The position numbers and the translations under genes were made by a program. A stretch of DNA of 64,000 nt from Gammaproteobacteria bacterium (GTDB taxonomy: Bacteria > Gemmatimonadota > Gemmatimonadetes > Longimicrobiales > Gaopeijiaceae). Below are positions 1 to 10,470 of the stretch, piece after piece. The notes beneath the pieces were generated by a model that worked only from the letters and a program-made list of their open reading frames with translations, was not told the DNA's origin and searched no databases. The stretch spans positions 186,001 to 250,000 of the forward strand of contig JAPPJO010000031.1 of assembly GCA_028820325.1 (NCBI GenBank), in the 5' to 3' direction. Positions within the stretch are counted from its first letter, which is position 1. Each line of letters opens with the position of its first letter.

Positions 1-113
1 CCAGTGCGGCGCTCACCGGCACCAACCTCCTCGACGACGGTCACCAGGAGTTCATCGGGGCACCCGAGATCGGCCGCCTGGTGGTGGCCAGCCTCACCTA
101 CGCCTTCCGTTGA
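1..113 (+). CDS. C-terminal end of an outer-membrane beta-barrel protein (TonB receptor-like), cut by the window start
   Basis: The third frame is open from the window edge to a TGA at 111-113. The last residues read GRLVVASLTYAFR, an amphipathic final strand ending close to an aromatic residue, as in TonB-dependent receptors and other barrel proteins recognised by the BAM complex. Only about 36 residues are visible, so the family call rests on the terminal signature alone and the substrate cannot be guessed. Confidence 0.45.
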   Translation, partial: SAALTGTNLLDDGHQEFIGAPEIGRLVVASLTYAFR

Positions 114-194
114 ATGTGCCCCGGTGGTAACGTTTGCGCGCGGCCGGAAGCGGGATCCGGCCTGTCGCGAGCCACACCCCGCGGAGATCCGGCC

Positions 195-644
195 TTGAGC
201 GAGTTCACCACACTGAGATGCGCGTTCTGCCGCTCCCTCAACCGGATTGGCCTTGCCGAAGCCCGCACCGGGCCGAAGTGCGCGAGTTGCTCGCGGCCCA
301 TCCTCATCGATCGACCCGTCAAGGTCGAGGCCGAGGACTTCGAGGCCACCGTGCTCGGAGCGGGCGTGCCGGTGCTCGCGGACTTCTACGCGGACTGGTG
401 CGGTCCCTGCAAGCTGGTCGTGCCCCTCCTGGACGAGATCGCGGCGGCGGAGCGGGGAAGGCTGCTGGTTGTGAAGGTCGACAGCGACCGCTCGCCAGAG
501 CCGTGCCAGCGCTACGCCATCCGCAGCGTGCCGACCATCCTGCTGTTCCGGGACGGGGAGGAGATCGGCCGCAGCCTCGGCTTCGAGCCGGAGGTGATTC
601 GCGGGTTCGTCCGCGAGGCCGTGGGAGCCGAGGCCAGCGCCTAG
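195..644 (+). CDS. trxC: Thioredoxin with N-terminal zinc ribbon (thioredoxin 2 / TrxC type)
   Basis: Cytoplasmic thiol-disulfide oxidoreductase, about 149 residues. Two CxxC pairs (C9/C12 and C29/C32) form the zinc ribbon typical of TrxC proteins. The thioredoxin fold follows, with active site WCGPC at residues 68-72 and the cis-Pro loop RSVPT. I prefer the TTG at 195 because GGAG lies about nine bases upstream and the family N-terminus starts there. An in-frame ATG at 114, directly after the preceding stop, would add 27 residues that do not look like protein. It is followed after about 50 bases by argG on the same strand. Confidence 0.88.
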   Translation: MSEFTTLRCAFCRSLNRIGLAEARTGPKCASCSRPILIDRPVKVEAEDFEATVLGAGVPVLADFYADWCGPCKLVVPLLDEIAAAERGRLLVVKVDSDRSPEPCQRYAIRSVPTILLFRDGEEIGRSLGFEPEVIRGFVREAVGAEASA

Positions 645-698
645 CGAGCCGCTTCCGCAGCGCGGATTCGTCCACGGACTGCCAGTGAGAGAGACACC

Positions 699-1894
<1,196 letters not shown>

Positions 1895-1898
<4 letters not shown>

Positions 1899-3310
1899 CC
1901 GACCCCGGAGAGGCGGGAGCCGGCACTCCGGGTCACGGGCTCTGGGGGGGGCGATTCTCCGAGGAGATGGCGCCGGAGATGGCGCCGCTCAACCGCTCTC
2001 TGGACATGGATTTTCGCTTCTGGCCCCAGGACGTGCGCGCCAGCCGCACCTGGGCGCGCGCACTCCTGCGAGCCGGAGTCCTGACCCACGCGGAATGGCA
2101 GGACATCGACGCCGGCCTGCAGGTGGTGGCGACCCGCCTCGAGGGCATGGATCCCGCCGCGGTAGAGGACGAGGACATCCACTCCCTGGTGGAGCGCCTG
2201 CTGGTCGAGGAGGTGGGCGAGGTGGGCGCCAAGCTGCACACGGGGCGTTCGCGCAACGATCAGGCGGCCACCGACGTGCGCTTGTGGGGCATGGACGCGG
2301 TGGCTTCACTCGACGGTCAGGTCGTCCGGCTGGGCAGCGCCCTGGTCGATCTGGCCGCCGGGTCGCAGGAGCTGGTGATGCCCGGCTACACCCACCTGCA
2401 GCGGGCGCAGCCGGTGCGCGCCGCCCACTGGGCGCTCTCGCACGTCTGGCCGCTGGTGCGCGACCGGGCCCGTCTCCGCTCGGCCGCCGAAGAGGCCGCC
2501 GTGCTGCCGCTGGGCGCCGGCGCCATCGGGGGGTGTCCCTTCGCGGTCGACCGCGCCGCGATGGGCCGCGAGCTGGGCTTCCACTCCGTGACCCCCAACA
2601 GCATGGACGCGGTGGGCGACCGCGACTGGATCGTCTCCGTCCTCTTCGCGGGAGCGATGATCGGGGTGCACCTCTCGCGCCTGTGCGAGGACCTGGTGCT
2701 GTTTGCCTCCGAGGAGTTCGGGTTCCTGAAGCTCTCCGACGGCTACTGCACCGGCTCGAGCCTGATGCCGCAGAAGAAGAACCCCGACGTGGCCGAACTC
2801 GCGCGCGGCAAGAGCGGGCGCCTGGTGGGCAACCTGGTTTCCATGATGATTCAGTTGAAGGGCCTGCCGACGGGCTACAACCGCGACCTCCAGGACGACA
2901 AGGCCGCCCTCTACGACACGGTGGACACCCTGGAACTCACCCTGCCGGCGGTGTCGGGGGCGATAGGCGGCGCGGCCTTCCAGCCCGCGCGCATGGAGGC
3001 CGCGCTGAACCCCGCCCTCCTGGCGACCGATCTGGCCGACTACCTGGTCAGGAAGGGCGTGCCCTTCCGCACCAGCCACGAGGTCGTGGGACGGGTGGTG
3101 CGGCGCGCGGAAGCACTGGGCTGCTCGATCGCGGAGCTGTCCACCGAGACCCTCGCGGAGGAGCACGAGGCCTTCGGTCCCGGGGTGACGGAGGTCTTCG
3201 ACCCGGTCCGATCCGCGGATGCGCGAGTGGTGAGCGGTAGCACGGGCCGCGAAGCCGTTGCCGCGCAGCTGGAGCAGGCACGGGAGGCACTCGCGGCTGG
3301 GTTCTGGTAG
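1895..3310 (+). CDS. argH: Argininosuccinate lyase
   Basis: Cleaves argininosuccinate to arginine and fumarate; homotetramer of the fumarase/aspartase superfamily. About 471 residues from the GTG at 1895, which overlaps the argG stop. A longer upstream extension of this frame lies inside argG and is not used. Visible landmarks are the N-terminal LWGGRFSEE, HTGRSRNDQ, the TxxxxHLQRAQP helix and the superfamily signature GSSLMPQKKNPD. It ends four bases before the convergent aroF stop, leaving almost no terminator space. Confidence 0.97.
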
Positions 3311-3314
3311 CCGC

Positions 3315-4337
3315 CTACAGCGGAGCCAGCGTCCTCCCCGCGGCCTCCGCAAACGGGGCCAGCCGCTCCATCATGCGCTCGAACTCCCCGAAGTCCAGCG
3401 ACTGATCCCCGTCCGACCACGCGGACTCGGGATGCGGGTGCACCTCCACCAGCAAACCGTCGGCCCCGGCCGCGATGGCGGCGAACGCCAGCGGCGTCAC
3501 CAGGTCGCGGCGCCCGCCCGCGTGGCTGGGATCGGCAATCACCGGCAGGTGGGTCTCCCGCTTCAACACCGGGATGGCGGCCAGGTCGAAGGTGTTGCGG
3601 GTCGCCGTCTCGAAGGTGCGGATGCCGCGCTCGCACAGGATCACCTGGCTGTTGCCCTGCTGCATGATGTATTCGGCCGACATCAACAGATCCTTGATGG
3701 TCGCCGACATGCCCCGCTTCAGAAGGACCGGCCGCTGCACCCTTCCGACCTCGGTCAGCAGGTTGAAGTTCTGCATGTTGCGGGTGCCGATCTGGAGCAC
3801 GTCGGCGTAGCCCGCCACCAGCTCCACCTGCCGGGTGTCCATGACCTCGGTCACGACCGGAAGTCCGTGGGTATCGCGCACGTCCACCAGCAGCTCCAGA
3901 CCCGGCTGGCCCATCCCCTGGAAGGAATAGGGAGACGAGCGGGGCTTGAAGGCGCCGCCGCGAATGCCGTGTGCTCCGGCGGCCCGCACCCGCGCCGCGG
4001 TCTCGCTCAGCATGTCGCCACCCTCGACCGAGCAGGGCCCGGCGACCACCACCACTCCGCGTCCTCCCACCTCCACGTCCCCCAGCGGAATCCTGGTCGG
4101 ATCCGCCGCGAACTCCCGCGAGGCCAGCTTGTAGGGCTTCATGACCGGGTGCGCGGCCACCACCCCCGGGATGGAGAGCAGGGGGACGTGCTGGAGCCGC
4201 TCTTCGTCGCCGATGCATCCCACGACCGTCAGCGTCTCGCCTCGCGACACGTGCGTGCGCAGCCCGAGCGACTCCACGCGTTCGCGGATGTGGTCGAGCT
4301 CGTCCTCGGTGATGCCCTTGCGGGTGACGAGAATCAT
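3315..4337 (-). CDS. aroF: 3-deoxy-7-phosphoheptulonate synthase (DAHP synthase, type I-beta)
   Basis: First step of the shikimate pathway: condenses phosphoenolpyruvate with erythrose 4-phosphate. At 340 residues it has a ferredoxin-like N-terminal regulatory domain (about 1-75) followed by the (beta/alpha)8 barrel. The barrel carries [25 protein letters not shown] and the metal/substrate residues in ADPSHAGG. This is the Thermotoga/Bacillus-like architecture rather than the E. coli AroG type. It is divergent from the aldolase gene across 176 bases. Feedback control through the N-terminal domain is known for the family but cannot be read from sequence. Confidence 0.95.
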   Translation of the reverse strand: MILVTRKGITEDELDHIRERVESLGLRTHVSRGETLTVVGCIGDEERLQHVPLLSIPGVVAAHPVMKPYKLASREFAADPTRIPLGDVEVGGRGVVVVAGPCSVEGGDMLSETAARVRAAGAHGIRGGAFKPRSSPYSFQGMGQPGLELLVDVRDTHGLPVVTEVMDTRQVELVAGYADVLQIGTRNMQNFNLLTEVGRVQRPVLLKRGMSATIKDLLMSAEYIMQQGNSQVILCERGIRTFETATRNTFDLAAIPVLKRETHLPVIADPSHAGGRRDLVTPLAFAAIAAGADGLLVEVHPHPESAWSDGDQSLDFGEFERMMERLAPFAEAAGRTLAPL

Positions 4338-4513
4338 CTGTTTCTCCGCTTCGAGGCGTGTGCGCGTGTCCCGGAGCCGGAGTGTCCGCGCACGGACCCT
4401 CCGGATGTCGGGTTGCCTTTCCGCTCCTGTGGCGCCCGAATAGATTCCGGGCGCGTTCGGCGCCCCAATATAGTCAACCCGGCGGTCACGACAGCCCCCT
4501 TCAGAACGATTCC
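4338..4513. promoter_or_regulatory. Divergent intergenic region between aroF and the class I aldolase
   Basis: 176 bases with no plausible gene. On the + strand a TATAGT at 4469-4474 could be a -10 element for the aldolase; the bases 18 upstream (TTCCGG) are a poor -35. A GC-rich inverted stretch around GGGCGC...GCGCCCC precedes it. I see no recognised operator. Confidence 0.35.
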
Positions 4514-5413
4514 ATGACGACGACCCGACCCTCGCTCCACGATCTCGACATCGACCTGGGCAAGCGCGCCCGCCTCCACAGGATCCTTTACCGAAACGGC
4601 CTCGGGAACGGCACCATGCTCGCCCTGCCCATCGACCAGGGACTCGAACACGGACCGATCGACTTCTTCCCCAACCCTCCGTCGCAGGATCCCGAATTCC
4701 AGTGGCGGCTGGCCGTGGAGGGCGGCTTCAACGCGATCGCCTGCCACTACGGGCTCGCGCGCAAATACATGCCGAAGTACGCGGGCCAGGTGCCGCTCAT
4801 CCTGAAACTGAACGGCAAGACCAACATCCCGCCCGCCGACAAGGCGCTGTCGCCGCTCACGTCCACCGTCGAGGACGCGGTGCGCATCGGGGCCGACGCG
4901 GTCGGCTACACGCTGTACGTGGGCACGCCGCGCCAGGACGACGACTTTGCCCAGCTGCGCCGGGTGCGCCGGGACTCCGAGCGCTTCGGCATGCCGCTGG
5001 TGGTGTGGTCGTATCCGCGCGGCGAGGCCATCGACGCGAAGGGGGGCGCGACCTCGCTCTACGCCGTCGACTACGCGGCGCGCACGGCCCTCGAGCTCGG
5101 CGCCGACATCGCCAAGCTGGTGATCCCGCCCGCGATCGGCCCCAATCCCGCGCAGCCGGGCAAGTATGCCGAGATCGTGCACACCTACGCGGAGGGCGCG
5201 CGGCGCGTCTTCCGCTCCGCGGGCCGCACCATGGTGCTCGTGAGCGGCGGCAGCAAGCTCTCCGACGAGGACATGCTGGACAAGGTGAGGATCTCCATGG
5301 AGTCCGGCGCTACCGGACTCATCTTCGGCCGCAACATGTGGCAGCGTCCCTTCGAGGAGGCGCTCGACATCGTGCGCCAGGTGAAGGGCATCCTGAGCCG
5401 GTTCCCGTCCTGA
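4514..5413 (+). CDS. Class I fructose-bisphosphate aldolase, archaeal/DhnA type
   Basis: Schiff-base aldolase interconverting fructose 1,6-bisphosphate with triose phosphates. The 299-residue protein begins [11 protein letters not shown] at ATG 4514; in-frame sequence upstream to 4358 lies in the promoter region and is not protein-like. Family landmarks are [13 protein letters not shown] near the N-terminus, [16 protein letters not shown] and the phosphate-binding [10 protein letters not shown] / [15 protein letters not shown] segments. It heads a + strand run with rpiA and rpe, giving a glycolysis/pentose-phosphate set. Confidence 0.92.
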   Translation: MTTTRPSLHDLDIDLGKRARLHRILYRNGLGNGTMLALPIDQGLEHGPIDFFPNPPSQDPEFQWRLAVEGGFNAIACHYGLARKYMPKYAGQVPLILKLNGKTNIPPADKALSPLTSTVEDAVRIGADAVGYTLYVGTPRQDDDFAQLRRVRRDSERFGMPLVVWSYPRGEAIDAKGGATSLYAVDYAARTALELGADIAKLVIPPAIGPNPAQPGKYAEIVHTYAEGARRVFRSAGRTMVLVSGGSKLSDEDMLDKVRISMESGATGLIFGRNMWQRPFEEALDIVRQVKGILSRFPS

Positions 5414-5453
5414 CGATCTCCCACCGGCAACGCACGGCACGGGAATCCGGGAC

Positions 5454-6158
5454 ATGACCGGCATTGACGCCCTGAAGCGGGCCGCCGCCGCCCGGGCGCT
5501 CGAGAGCGTCCGCGACGGGATGGTGCTGGGGCTCGGCACCGGGAGCACGATCCGTTTCTTCCTCGACCTTCTGGGGGAACGCGTGCGGGCCCGCAGCCTG
5601 AGCGACGTCGTGGGGGTGCCGACCTCCCGGCGCACGGCGGAGATCGCGCGGGGGCACGGGATCCGGGTCTCGCGCCTGCGCGCGCAGCCGCGCCTGGATC
5701 TGACGGTCGACGGCGCCGATGAGGTCGATCCGCACGGCAACCTGATCAAGGGCCTGGGGGGCGCGCTTCTGCGCGAGAAGATCGTGGCGCAGGCGTCCGA
5801 CCGCTTCATCGTCATCGTGGACGAAAGCAAGGTGGTCGAGCGGCTGGGCACGCGCAGCCCGCTGCCGGTGGAGGTGACCCGCTTCGGCTCCTCCAGGCAC
5901 CAGGGTTTCGTGGCGGAGCTGGGGGCGGAGGTCACGCTGCGCCGCACCGCCGACGGGAGCCGTTACGTCACGTCCAACGGCAACTACATTCTGGATGCGC
6001 GCTTCCCGGAAGGCATCGATGATCCTGTGGCGCTGGACGGGGCCCTGCGCGCGCGGGCGGGCATCGTCGAGAACGGGCTCTTTCTGGGGATGACCACCCG
6101 GGCCCTGATCGCGGCGCCCGGCGGCGTGCGCTCGATCGAGCCGGGCGGGACGGGCTGA
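5454..6158 (+). CDS. rpiA: Ribose-5-phosphate isomerase A
   Basis: Interconverts ribose 5-phosphate and ribulose 5-phosphate. 234 residues, normal length. Motifs are GLGTGSTIRF (phosphate loop), TVDGADEVD (active-site aspartates), the IKGLGGALLREK lysine segment and VDESKVV. Forty bases separate it from the upstream aldolase, so cotranscription is likely. Confidence 0.96.
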   Translation: MTGIDALKRAAAARALESVRDGMVLGLGTGSTIRFFLDLLGERVRARSLSDVVGVPTSRRTAEIARGHGIRVSRLRAQPRLDLTVDGADEVDPHGNLIKGLGGALLREKIVAQASDRFIVIVDESKVVERLGTRSPLPVEVTRFGSSRHQGFVAELGAEVTLRRTADGSRYVTSNGNYILDARFPEGIDDPVALDGALRARAGIVENGLFLGMTTRALIAAPGGVRSIEPGGTG

Positions 6159-6231
6159 TGAGCACGCGACAGGCGGGCGCGCGGGGTCGGAAAGCCCGGG
6201 GAGCAGGGCGGGACACGCTCAGGAGGTCGGC

Positions 6232-6906
6232 ATGAAGGTTCGCATCGCCCCGTCCATTCTGGCGTCCGACTTCGGGCGGCTGGCCGAGCAGGTGGTCGAG
6301 GCGGAAGAGGCCGGCGTCGACTGGATCCACGTCGACGTGATGGACGGCCACTTCGTCCCCAACATCACCATTGGTCCGGCGATCACGGAGGCGGTGCGGC
6401 GGTCGACGCGGCTGCCCGTGGACGTACACCTCATGATCGAGGCGCCCGACCGCTACATCCAGGCGTTCGCCGACGCCGGGGCGGACTACCTGACGGTGCA
6501 CCAGGAGGCCTGCCCGCACCTGCATCGGACGATCCAGCGCATCCGCGCGGCGGGGGTGCGCCCCGGGGTGGCGCTCAACCCGGCCACCCCGGTGGAGGCG
6601 GCAGCGCCCATCCTTCCCGACATCGACCTGCTGCTGGTGATGTCCGTGAACCCCGGATTCGGAGGACAGGCCTTCATCCCCTCCGCCCTCGCCACGCTGG
6701 CGCGGGCGCGCGAGCTGCTGAATGCCTGCGGCGGCGAGGATACGGCGCTCGAGGTCGATGGCGGGATCGACGCCACGACGGCCCCCGGGGTCGCTGGCGC
6801 GGGCGCGGATGTGCTGGTCGCAGGATCGGCCATCTACGGGCATCCGCACGGGGTCGCTGCCGGGGTCTCCGCGATTCGCAACGCCGTGGAAACTCCGGGC
6901 GGCTGA
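6232..6906 (+). CDS. rpe: Ribulose-phosphate 3-epimerase
   Basis: Interconverts ribulose 5-phosphate and xylulose 5-phosphate; metal-dependent TIM barrel of 224 residues. Motifs are PSILASDFGRL, IHVDVMDGHFVPN (metal His/Asp), HLMIEAP, MSVNPGFGGQAFIP and LEVDGGID. A GGAGG Shine-Dalgarno lies a few bases before ATG 6232. With rpiA it completes the non-oxidative pentose isomerase/epimerase pair. Confidence 0.97.
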   Translation: MKVRIAPSILASDFGRLAEQVVEAEEAGVDWIHVDVMDGHFVPNITIGPAITEAVRRSTRLPVDVHLMIEAPDRYIQAFADAGADYLTVHQEACPHLHRTIQRIRAAGVRPGVALNPATPVEAAAPILPDIDLLLVMSVNPGFGGQAFIPSALATLARARELLNACGGEDTALEVDGGIDATTAPGVAGAGADVLVAGSAIYGHPHGVAAGVSAIRNAVETPGG

Positions 6907-6922
6907 CGCCGTAGCCACGATC

Positions 6923-8296
6923 ATGGCCACCTTCCGGCGCACGCAACGGCTGCCGCATTCACCGGCGGAAGTGTTCGCGTGGCACATGCGCCCGGGCGCG
7001 CTGGAGCGCCTGCTTCCTCCCTGGGAAAACGTGCGCGTAGTGGCGCGCAAGGGCGGCATCGCCGATGGCGGCACGGTTACGGTACGGGCAGGCCCCGGGC
7101 CGCTGCAGGTCGCCTGGACGGTCCGCCATACGGCCTGCGAGGACGGGGTCCTCTTCCGCGACGAGCAGGTGCGCGGCCCCTTCGACCACTGGGTGCACAC
7201 GCATCGCTTCTCACCGGACGGAGCGGGCGGGTGCGTGATGGAGGACGAGATCGACTGGGGCCCGCCCCTCAACCTGGACGCGGCGCGCTTCGTCCGGTGG
7301 ATCGAGTCCATGCTCGAACGGGGCTTCGCGTTTCGGCATCAGCGGTTGGCCAACGACCTCGCCCTGCATGAGCGCTACCGGCAGCAGCGGCCGCTCACGG
7401 TGGCGATCAGCGGAAGCTCGGGCTTTCTGGGACGAAACCTGCGCCACGTTCTCACCACCGGCGGGCACCGCGTGCTGCGCCTGGTGCGCTCGCGGCAGAA
7501 GGCCGGAGAGGGATCCGTCTACTGGAATCCCGCGCAGGGGCAGGTGGATCACGAAGGGCTCCAGGGCGTGGACGCGATCGTGCACCTGGCGGGCGAGCCC
7601 CTTGTCGGCGTGCGCTGGACCGACCAGAAGAAGCAGGAGATCCTGCGGTCGCGCAGGAAAGGCACCGAGTGGATCGCGCATACCGCCGCGCGTCTGTCGC
7701 CGCCTCCGCGGGTACTGGTGTGCGCCTCCGCGGTCGGATACTACGGCAATCGCGGCGACGAGAAGCTGACCGAGGAAAGCCGGCCCGGCCGGGGCTTTCT
7801 GGCCGAAGTGTGCAAGGCGTGGGAGCTGGCGGCGGCGCCCGCGCGCCGGGCGGGGATCCGGGTCGTGCATCTGCGGCAGGGGGTGGCCCTGTCGCCGGAC
7901 GGCGGCGCGCTGCAGCTGATGCTGCCCGCCTTCCGGGCCGGGGCGGGTGGTCGGTTGGGCAGCGGGCGGCAGTACTTTCCGTGGATCAGCCTGGACGACA
8001 CCCTCGGGCTCATCCTGCACGCGATCGTCACTCCGCAGGTTCGCGGACCCATGAACGTCACGGCCCCGTTGCCGGTGACGAACGCCACCTTCACCAGCGC
8101 GCTGGGCCGGGTGCTCCGGCGCCCGACGATCCTGGCGGTACCATCGCTGGCCGTGTATGCGCTGATGGGCGAGATGGGACGGACCGTGCTCCTGGGCGGG
8201 CAGCGAGCCCTCCCGGCAAAGGCGGAACGCACGGGATACGAGTTCCTGCATCCGTCGATAGACGAGGCGCTGCGCTTCGGGCTGGGGATGGCATAG
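6923..8296 (+). CDS. TIGR01777-family epimerase (YfcH-like SDR) with N-terminal SRPBCC domain
   Basis: 457 residues from ATG 6923, 16 bases after rpe. Residues 1-150 form a START/SRPBCC-like domain (FRRTQRLPHSPAEVFAWH...). The rest is an NAD(P)-binding extended short-chain dehydrogenase with the Rossmann motif GSSGFLGRNL and the conserved VGYYG active-site tyrosine. This two-domain fusion is known in the TIGR01777 family; the substrate is not established. An earlier in-frame start would lie within rpe. Confidence 0.87.
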   Translation: MATFRRTQRLPHSPAEVFAWHMRPGALERLLPPWENVRVVARKGGIADGGTVTVRAGPGPLQVAWTVRHTACEDGVLFRDEQVRGPFDHWVHTHRFSPDGAGGCVMEDEIDWGPPLNLDAARFVRWIESMLERGFAFRHQRLANDLALHERYRQQRPLTVAISGSSGFLGRNLRHVLTTGGHRVLRLVRSRQKAGEGSVYWNPAQGQVDHEGLQGVDAIVHLAGEPLVGVRWTDQKKQEILRSRRKGTEWIAHTAARLSPPPRVLVCASAVGYYGNRGDEKLTEESRPGRGFLAEVCKAWELAAAPARRAGIRVVHLRQGVALSPDGGALQLMLPAFRAGAGGRLGSGRQYFPWISLDDTLGLILHAIVTPQVRGPMNVTAPLPVTNATFTSALGRVLRRPTILAVPSLAVYALMGEMGRTVLLGGQRALPAKAERTGYEFLHPSIDEALRFGLGMA

Positions 8297-8388
8297 CAGT
8301 CCACGGGCTGCCGGGCTGCGGAGTGCTGGCGGTCCCGGCGATTTCCGGGTTATCGTCCCCCTGCGGATTCCTCGAGCTGGAGCGTGCC

Positions 8389-10443
8389 ATGCAGCGGCTG
8401 ACCGTCCTCGCGATTCTGACCTTCCTGTCGACGTTTGCGTTCGCGCCCGAGCGCGCGAGCGCGCAGGCCGGCGCCGCGAGCGTCGTGCGGCTCGAGGCGT
8501 CGTCGCCGTCGGTTGTCGTGATGACGGGTGAGGAAGTCCCGTTCGAGGTGCGCGCCCTCGATGCCCAGGGCCGCGTGGTGGCCGACGCCCAGGTGCGTAC
8601 GGTGGCGCCCCGGGCGGCGGCGACGGTGCGCGGGGGGACGGTGCGCGGGCGGACGATGGGCGAGTACGAGATCGTGGCGACGCTGCTGACGCCGCCCGGA
8701 TACGAAGGAACCCCGCCCAGCCTGCGCGTGCCGCTCACCGTGCTGGCTCCGGAGGTCGCCACGGTGGAGGTCACCGCCGAGCCGGGCCGCCTCTATCAGG
8801 GGACCACCCTCCACCACACTGCCACCGCGCGCCACGCGGACGGATCCGCGCGGACGGCCCCGGTGGTGTCGTGGTCCAGTTCCGATCCGTCCGTCGCCAC
8901 CGTCGACCGCTTCGGCTACGTGACCGCTACCGGCACGGGGGCGGTCACCATCCGGGCCGACGTGGAGGGCACGGCCGGCACGGCCGCCTACGACGTGGCC
9001 CCGTTCCCCGCGGTCTCGCTGGACATCGCCGGGCTGGCGGACGAGGTGCGTACCGGTGACGTCCAGCACCTCACCGCGGTGGCGCGCGACGCGGCCGGCG
9101 AGGTGGTCGCGGACGTGCCGGTGACCTGGACGCACACGGCCGTGCCCGACGCGGAGATGATCGCGCCCAGCGCGCCCGGTCAGATCGCGCGCGGCCGCTT
9201 CGTCGCCGACGTGCCGGGCGTGTACACGATCGTGGCCAACGCGGGCCCGCTGTCGGCGCGCGCGACCCTCCAGGCCGTCGGCCGCGACGCGGTGCGCGAA
9301 CTCACGCTGGTGGGAACAGGGAGCACCGCCACGGTGCGCACCACGGACTTCTGGGTGTTCGAGGGGCTGGACGGCCGCGACTACGCGCTCACGGGCGCCA
9401 AGATGTCGGACGGGTACGCATACGCCTGGGACATCACCAACCCGGCCAACATCTTCAAGACCGACTCGCTGCAGGTGGACGCGCGCGCCGTCAACGACGT
9501 GAAGGTGTCCCCCGACGCGCGCTACGCCACCCTCACGCGCGAAGGGGCCTCCAACCGGCGCAACGGGGTGGTCTTCCTCGACCTGGCCGACCCGGCCCAT
9601 CCCGTGATCGCCTCCGAGGTGGTCGAGGGGCTCACCGGCGGGGTCCACAACGCCTTCCCCGACGACGACTACGCCTACGTCCTGGCCGCCGGCGACAAGT
9701 ACGTCATCATCGACGTCGCCGACATTTACAATCCGCGCGTGGTCGGCGAGTACAACCACCCCGACAGCCGCCTGCACGATGTCTGGGTGCTCAACGGCAT
9801 CGCCTACTCGGCCGAGTGGGAGAAGGGCATGGTGGCCGTGGACGTGGGCAACGGGCGCTGGGGAGGCACGCCGGAGAACCCCGTGCTCATCTCCGAGCTG
9901 CCCGTGCCGACCGGCACCACCCACGCCATCTTCCCGTACCAGTCGCAATCCACGGACCGGTTCTACGTCTTCGTAGGGGACGAGAACATGCAGCGGAGGG
10001 GACTGGCCAACGCGGGACCGCGGGGCGGCGGAACGTACCAGTTGCCGTACGACCCGGAGACGGGGATGAACGGGATACCGCTCGCGACCCAGGGCTACAT
10101 CCAGGTGATCGACTTCACGGATCCCGACAACCCGGAGATGGTCGCCCGCTACGAGGTCAGCGAGTACGGCACCCACAACATCTGGGTGGAGGACGACATG
10201 CTCTACCAGGCGTACTACGAGGGCGGGCTGCGCGTGGTCGACGTTTCCGGCGAGCTGATGGGCAACCTGTACACGCAGGGCCGCGAGATCGCCGTGCACA
10301 AGTCGACGGACGTGAACGGCTGGGTGCCCAACTCGACCATGGTGTGGAGCGCGATGCCCTTCAAGGGACACGTCTTCTTCTCCGACACCAACTCCGGGCT
10401 CTGGTCGGTGAAGGTGGAGCCGCCCGAGCGGCCCGTTTCGTAA
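8389..10443 (+). CDS. Secreted Ig-like (BIG2) and LVIVD-repeat protein
   Basis: 684 residues. A clear signal peptide (MQRLTVLAILTFLSTFAFAPERASAQA) sets the ATG at 8389. Residues about 28-310 contain bacterial Ig-like domains, including VVSWSSSDPSVATVDRFGYVTATG. The C-terminal half contains LVIVD-type beta-propeller blades (VFLDLADPAHPVIASEV, YVIIDVADIYNPRVVGEY, IQVIDFTDPDNPEMVARYEV, LRVVDVSGELMG). It is periplasmic or surface exposed. It ends 27 bases before qhpG on the same strand, so it may be cotranscribed with the amine dehydrogenase maturation genes, though no role there is known. Confidence 0.82.
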   Translation: MQRLTVLAILTFLSTFAFAPERASAQAGAASVVRLEASSPSVVVMTGEEVPFEVRALDAQGRVVADAQVRTVAPRAAATVRGGTVRGRTMGEYEIVATLLTPPGYEGTPPSLRVPLTVLAPEVATVEVTAEPGRLYQGTTLHHTATARHADGSARTAPVVSWSSSDPSVATVDRFGYVTATGTGAVTIRADVEGTAGTAAYDVAPFPAVSLDIAGLADEVRTGDVQHLTAVARDAAGEVVADVPVTWTHTAVPDAEMIAPSAPGQIARGRFVADVPGVYTIVANAGPLSARATLQAVGRDAVRELTLVGTGSTATVRTTDFWVFEGLDGRDYALTGAKMSDGYAYAWDITNPANIFKTDSLQVDARAVNDVKVSPDARYATLTREGASNRRNGVVFLDLADPAHPVIASEVVEGLTGGVHNAFPDDDYAYVLAAGDKYVIIDVADIYNPRVVGEYNHPDSRLHDVWVLNGIAYSAEWEKGMVAVDVGNGRWGGTPENPVLISELPVPTGTTHAIFPYQSQSTDRFYVFVGDENMQRRGLANAGPRGGGTYQLPYDPETGMNGIPLATQGYIQVIDFTDPDNPEMVARYEVSEYGTHNIWVEDDMLYQAYYEGGLRVVDVSGELMGNLYTQGREIAVHKSTDVNGWVPNSTMVWSAMPFKGHVFFSDTNSGLWSVKVEPPERPVS

Positions 10444-10470
10444 TCCGGCTGCGCTTTGTCGTAGAAGCAA